Assembly (NCBI GenBank): GCA_041654215.1
Contig: JBAZDY010000035.1
Coordinates: 1-14,706 of the forward strand
DNA: 14,706 nucleotides
Direction of reading: 5' to 3'
From: Undivivens sp041654215
GTDB taxonomy: Bacteria; Omnitrophota; Gorgyraeia; Gygaellales; Profunditerraquicolaceae
Under the pieces are notes generated by a model. The model did not search any database. It was not told the DNA's origin and saw only the letters and a list, made by a program, of their open reading frames with translations. This document shows positions 14,365 through 14,706 of this stretch, piece by piece; position 1 is the stretch's first letter; every line of letters begins with the position of its first letter. The translations under genes were made by a program, and so were the position numbers.

Positions 14365-14394
14365 ATTGTATGCCGTGTATCATTTTCTAATGAA
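14365..14394 (-). promoter_or_regulatory. Possible uvrA promoter
   Basis: Minus-strand TACAAT (complement of 14365-14370, five of six to TATAAT) is preceded at 18 nt by TTCATT (complement of 14389-14394, three of six to TTGACA). It sits between the upstream terminator and uvrA, where a promoter is needed. The -35 box is poor. Confidence 0.35.
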
Positions 14395-14427
14395 GGCCGC
14401 CGGGCAGCCTGTATATGAGCTGTAAAG

Positions 14428-14474
14428 AACGCGCACCGCCACAAAGGGTTTTCCCCCGGGCGGCGGTGCGCGTT
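14428..14474 (-). terminator. Strong stem-loop terminator after the basic protein gene
   Basis: Perfect 13-bp inverted repeat AACGCGCACCGCC (14428-14440) and GGCGGTGCGCGTT (14462-14474) around a 21-base loop, starting 19 nt after the stop codon. The minus-strand tail reads TTCTTTACA; the plus-strand tail reads TTTTATTA, so the structure could work in both directions. Confidence 0.8.
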
Positions 14475-14493
14475 TTATTACGTTGGAGACGGC

Positions 14494-14706
14494 TTATCTC
14501 TTTTTCTTACCGCCTTTTTTTCCGCCTTTCTTTGCCGATTTCTTGGCAGACTTCTTTGCGGCCTTCTTCTTGGTGCCGCCTCTGACCATCTTGGCGCAAG
14601 AGACGTCGCCGTCCTTATCGACGAAATACAGGACGCCTACTTCTCTCTTGATGCCGGTCTTGGCAATTTTCTTGGGGCTACCCCCTTTTTTGCCTCCACG
14701 GGCCAT
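14494..14706 (-). CDS. Small basic protein with histone H1-like Lys-rich tail
   Basis: 70-residue, very basic protein. The N-terminal part MARGGKKGGSPKKIAKTGIK is followed by a short, probably beta-hairpin core REVGVLYFVDKDGDVSCAKM (21-40), then a tail made almost only of Lys, Ala, Gly and Ser (KKAAKKSAKKSAKK and GGKKGGKKKR, 47-70). Such tails resemble bacterial histone H1-like proteins and would bind DNA or RNA without sequence specificity. I recognise the 'YFVDKDGDV' core as resembling small hypothetical proteins from candidate phyla but cannot name a family. The ATG is exactly at the right edge, so its Shine-Dalgarno and promoter are outside the window. It is closed by a strong terminator, consistent with a short, well-expressed transcript. 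Confidence 0.78.
   Translation of the reverse strand: MARGGKKGGSPKKIAKTGIKREVGVLYFVDKDGDVSCAKMVRGGTKKKAAKKSAKKSAKKGGKKGGKKKR

Noticed and set aside
14291..14427. LexA/SOS operator upstream of uvrA
   Set aside because: No CTGT-N8-ACAG or GAAC-N4-GTTC palindrome was found in the leader.
14244..14444. 66-codon minus-strand frame overlapping the start of uvrA
   Set aside because: It begins inside the terminator stem, has no ribosome site or family pattern, and its end is the uvrA start region in another frame.

Overview
The window is a bacterial chromosomal segment of roughly 50-55% G+C (estimated by eye) in which every convincing gene lies on the minus strand, so transcription runs right to left. 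The content is a diderm (outer-membrane) gene set: a secretin, a type IV pilus/type II secretion assembly operon and an ExbB/ExbD/TonB-type motor. Three features suggest a candidate-phylum lineage such as Omnitrophota: the small zinc-ribbon membrane protein, the DUF2582-like winged-helix protein, and the basic 70-residue protein with a Lys-rich tail. That assignment is recalled family resemblance, not a search result.

Right part (14706 to 11498): a small histone-H1-like basic protein ends at a strong 13-bp stem-loop terminator (14428-14474). Full-length uvrA (930 aa) follows, with a structured leader.

Middle (11497 to 6779): a compact operon encodes a large secreted TPR protein, an ExbB/TolQ-like channel subunit, an ExbD/TolR-like subunit started by TTG, a divergent TonB/TolA-like transducer, and a short membrane-anchored zinc-ribbon protein. 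Genes overlap or nearly touch, so they are probably co-expressed as one envelope-spanning motor. The uvrA-TPR gap holds three consecutive hairpins and one copy of a 22-nt repeat.

Left-middle (6782 to 6027): a near-consensus sigma-70 promoter, lying across the end of the zinc-ribbon gene, drives a two-gene unit of a winged-helix protein and a PilX/GspK-like minor pilin.

Left (6026 to 1): a second promoter (5924-5951), a 5'-end hairpin, the second copy of the 22-nt repeat and a TTCGACA/TGTCGAA palindrome precede the pilus assembly operon. Its order is excisionase-type HTH protein, PilM-PilN fusion, PilO, PilP, PilQ/GspD secretin, and PilB/GspE ATPase, which runs off the left edge. Together these supply the cytoplasmic ATPase, the inner-membrane alignment complex and the outer-membrane channel of a pilus or pseudopilus machine. 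No major pilin, PilC/GspF platform protein, PilT or prepilin peptidase is in view, so pilus and type II secretion cannot be separated from this window alone. No tRNA, rRNA, CRISPR array, transposase or phage gene was seen.
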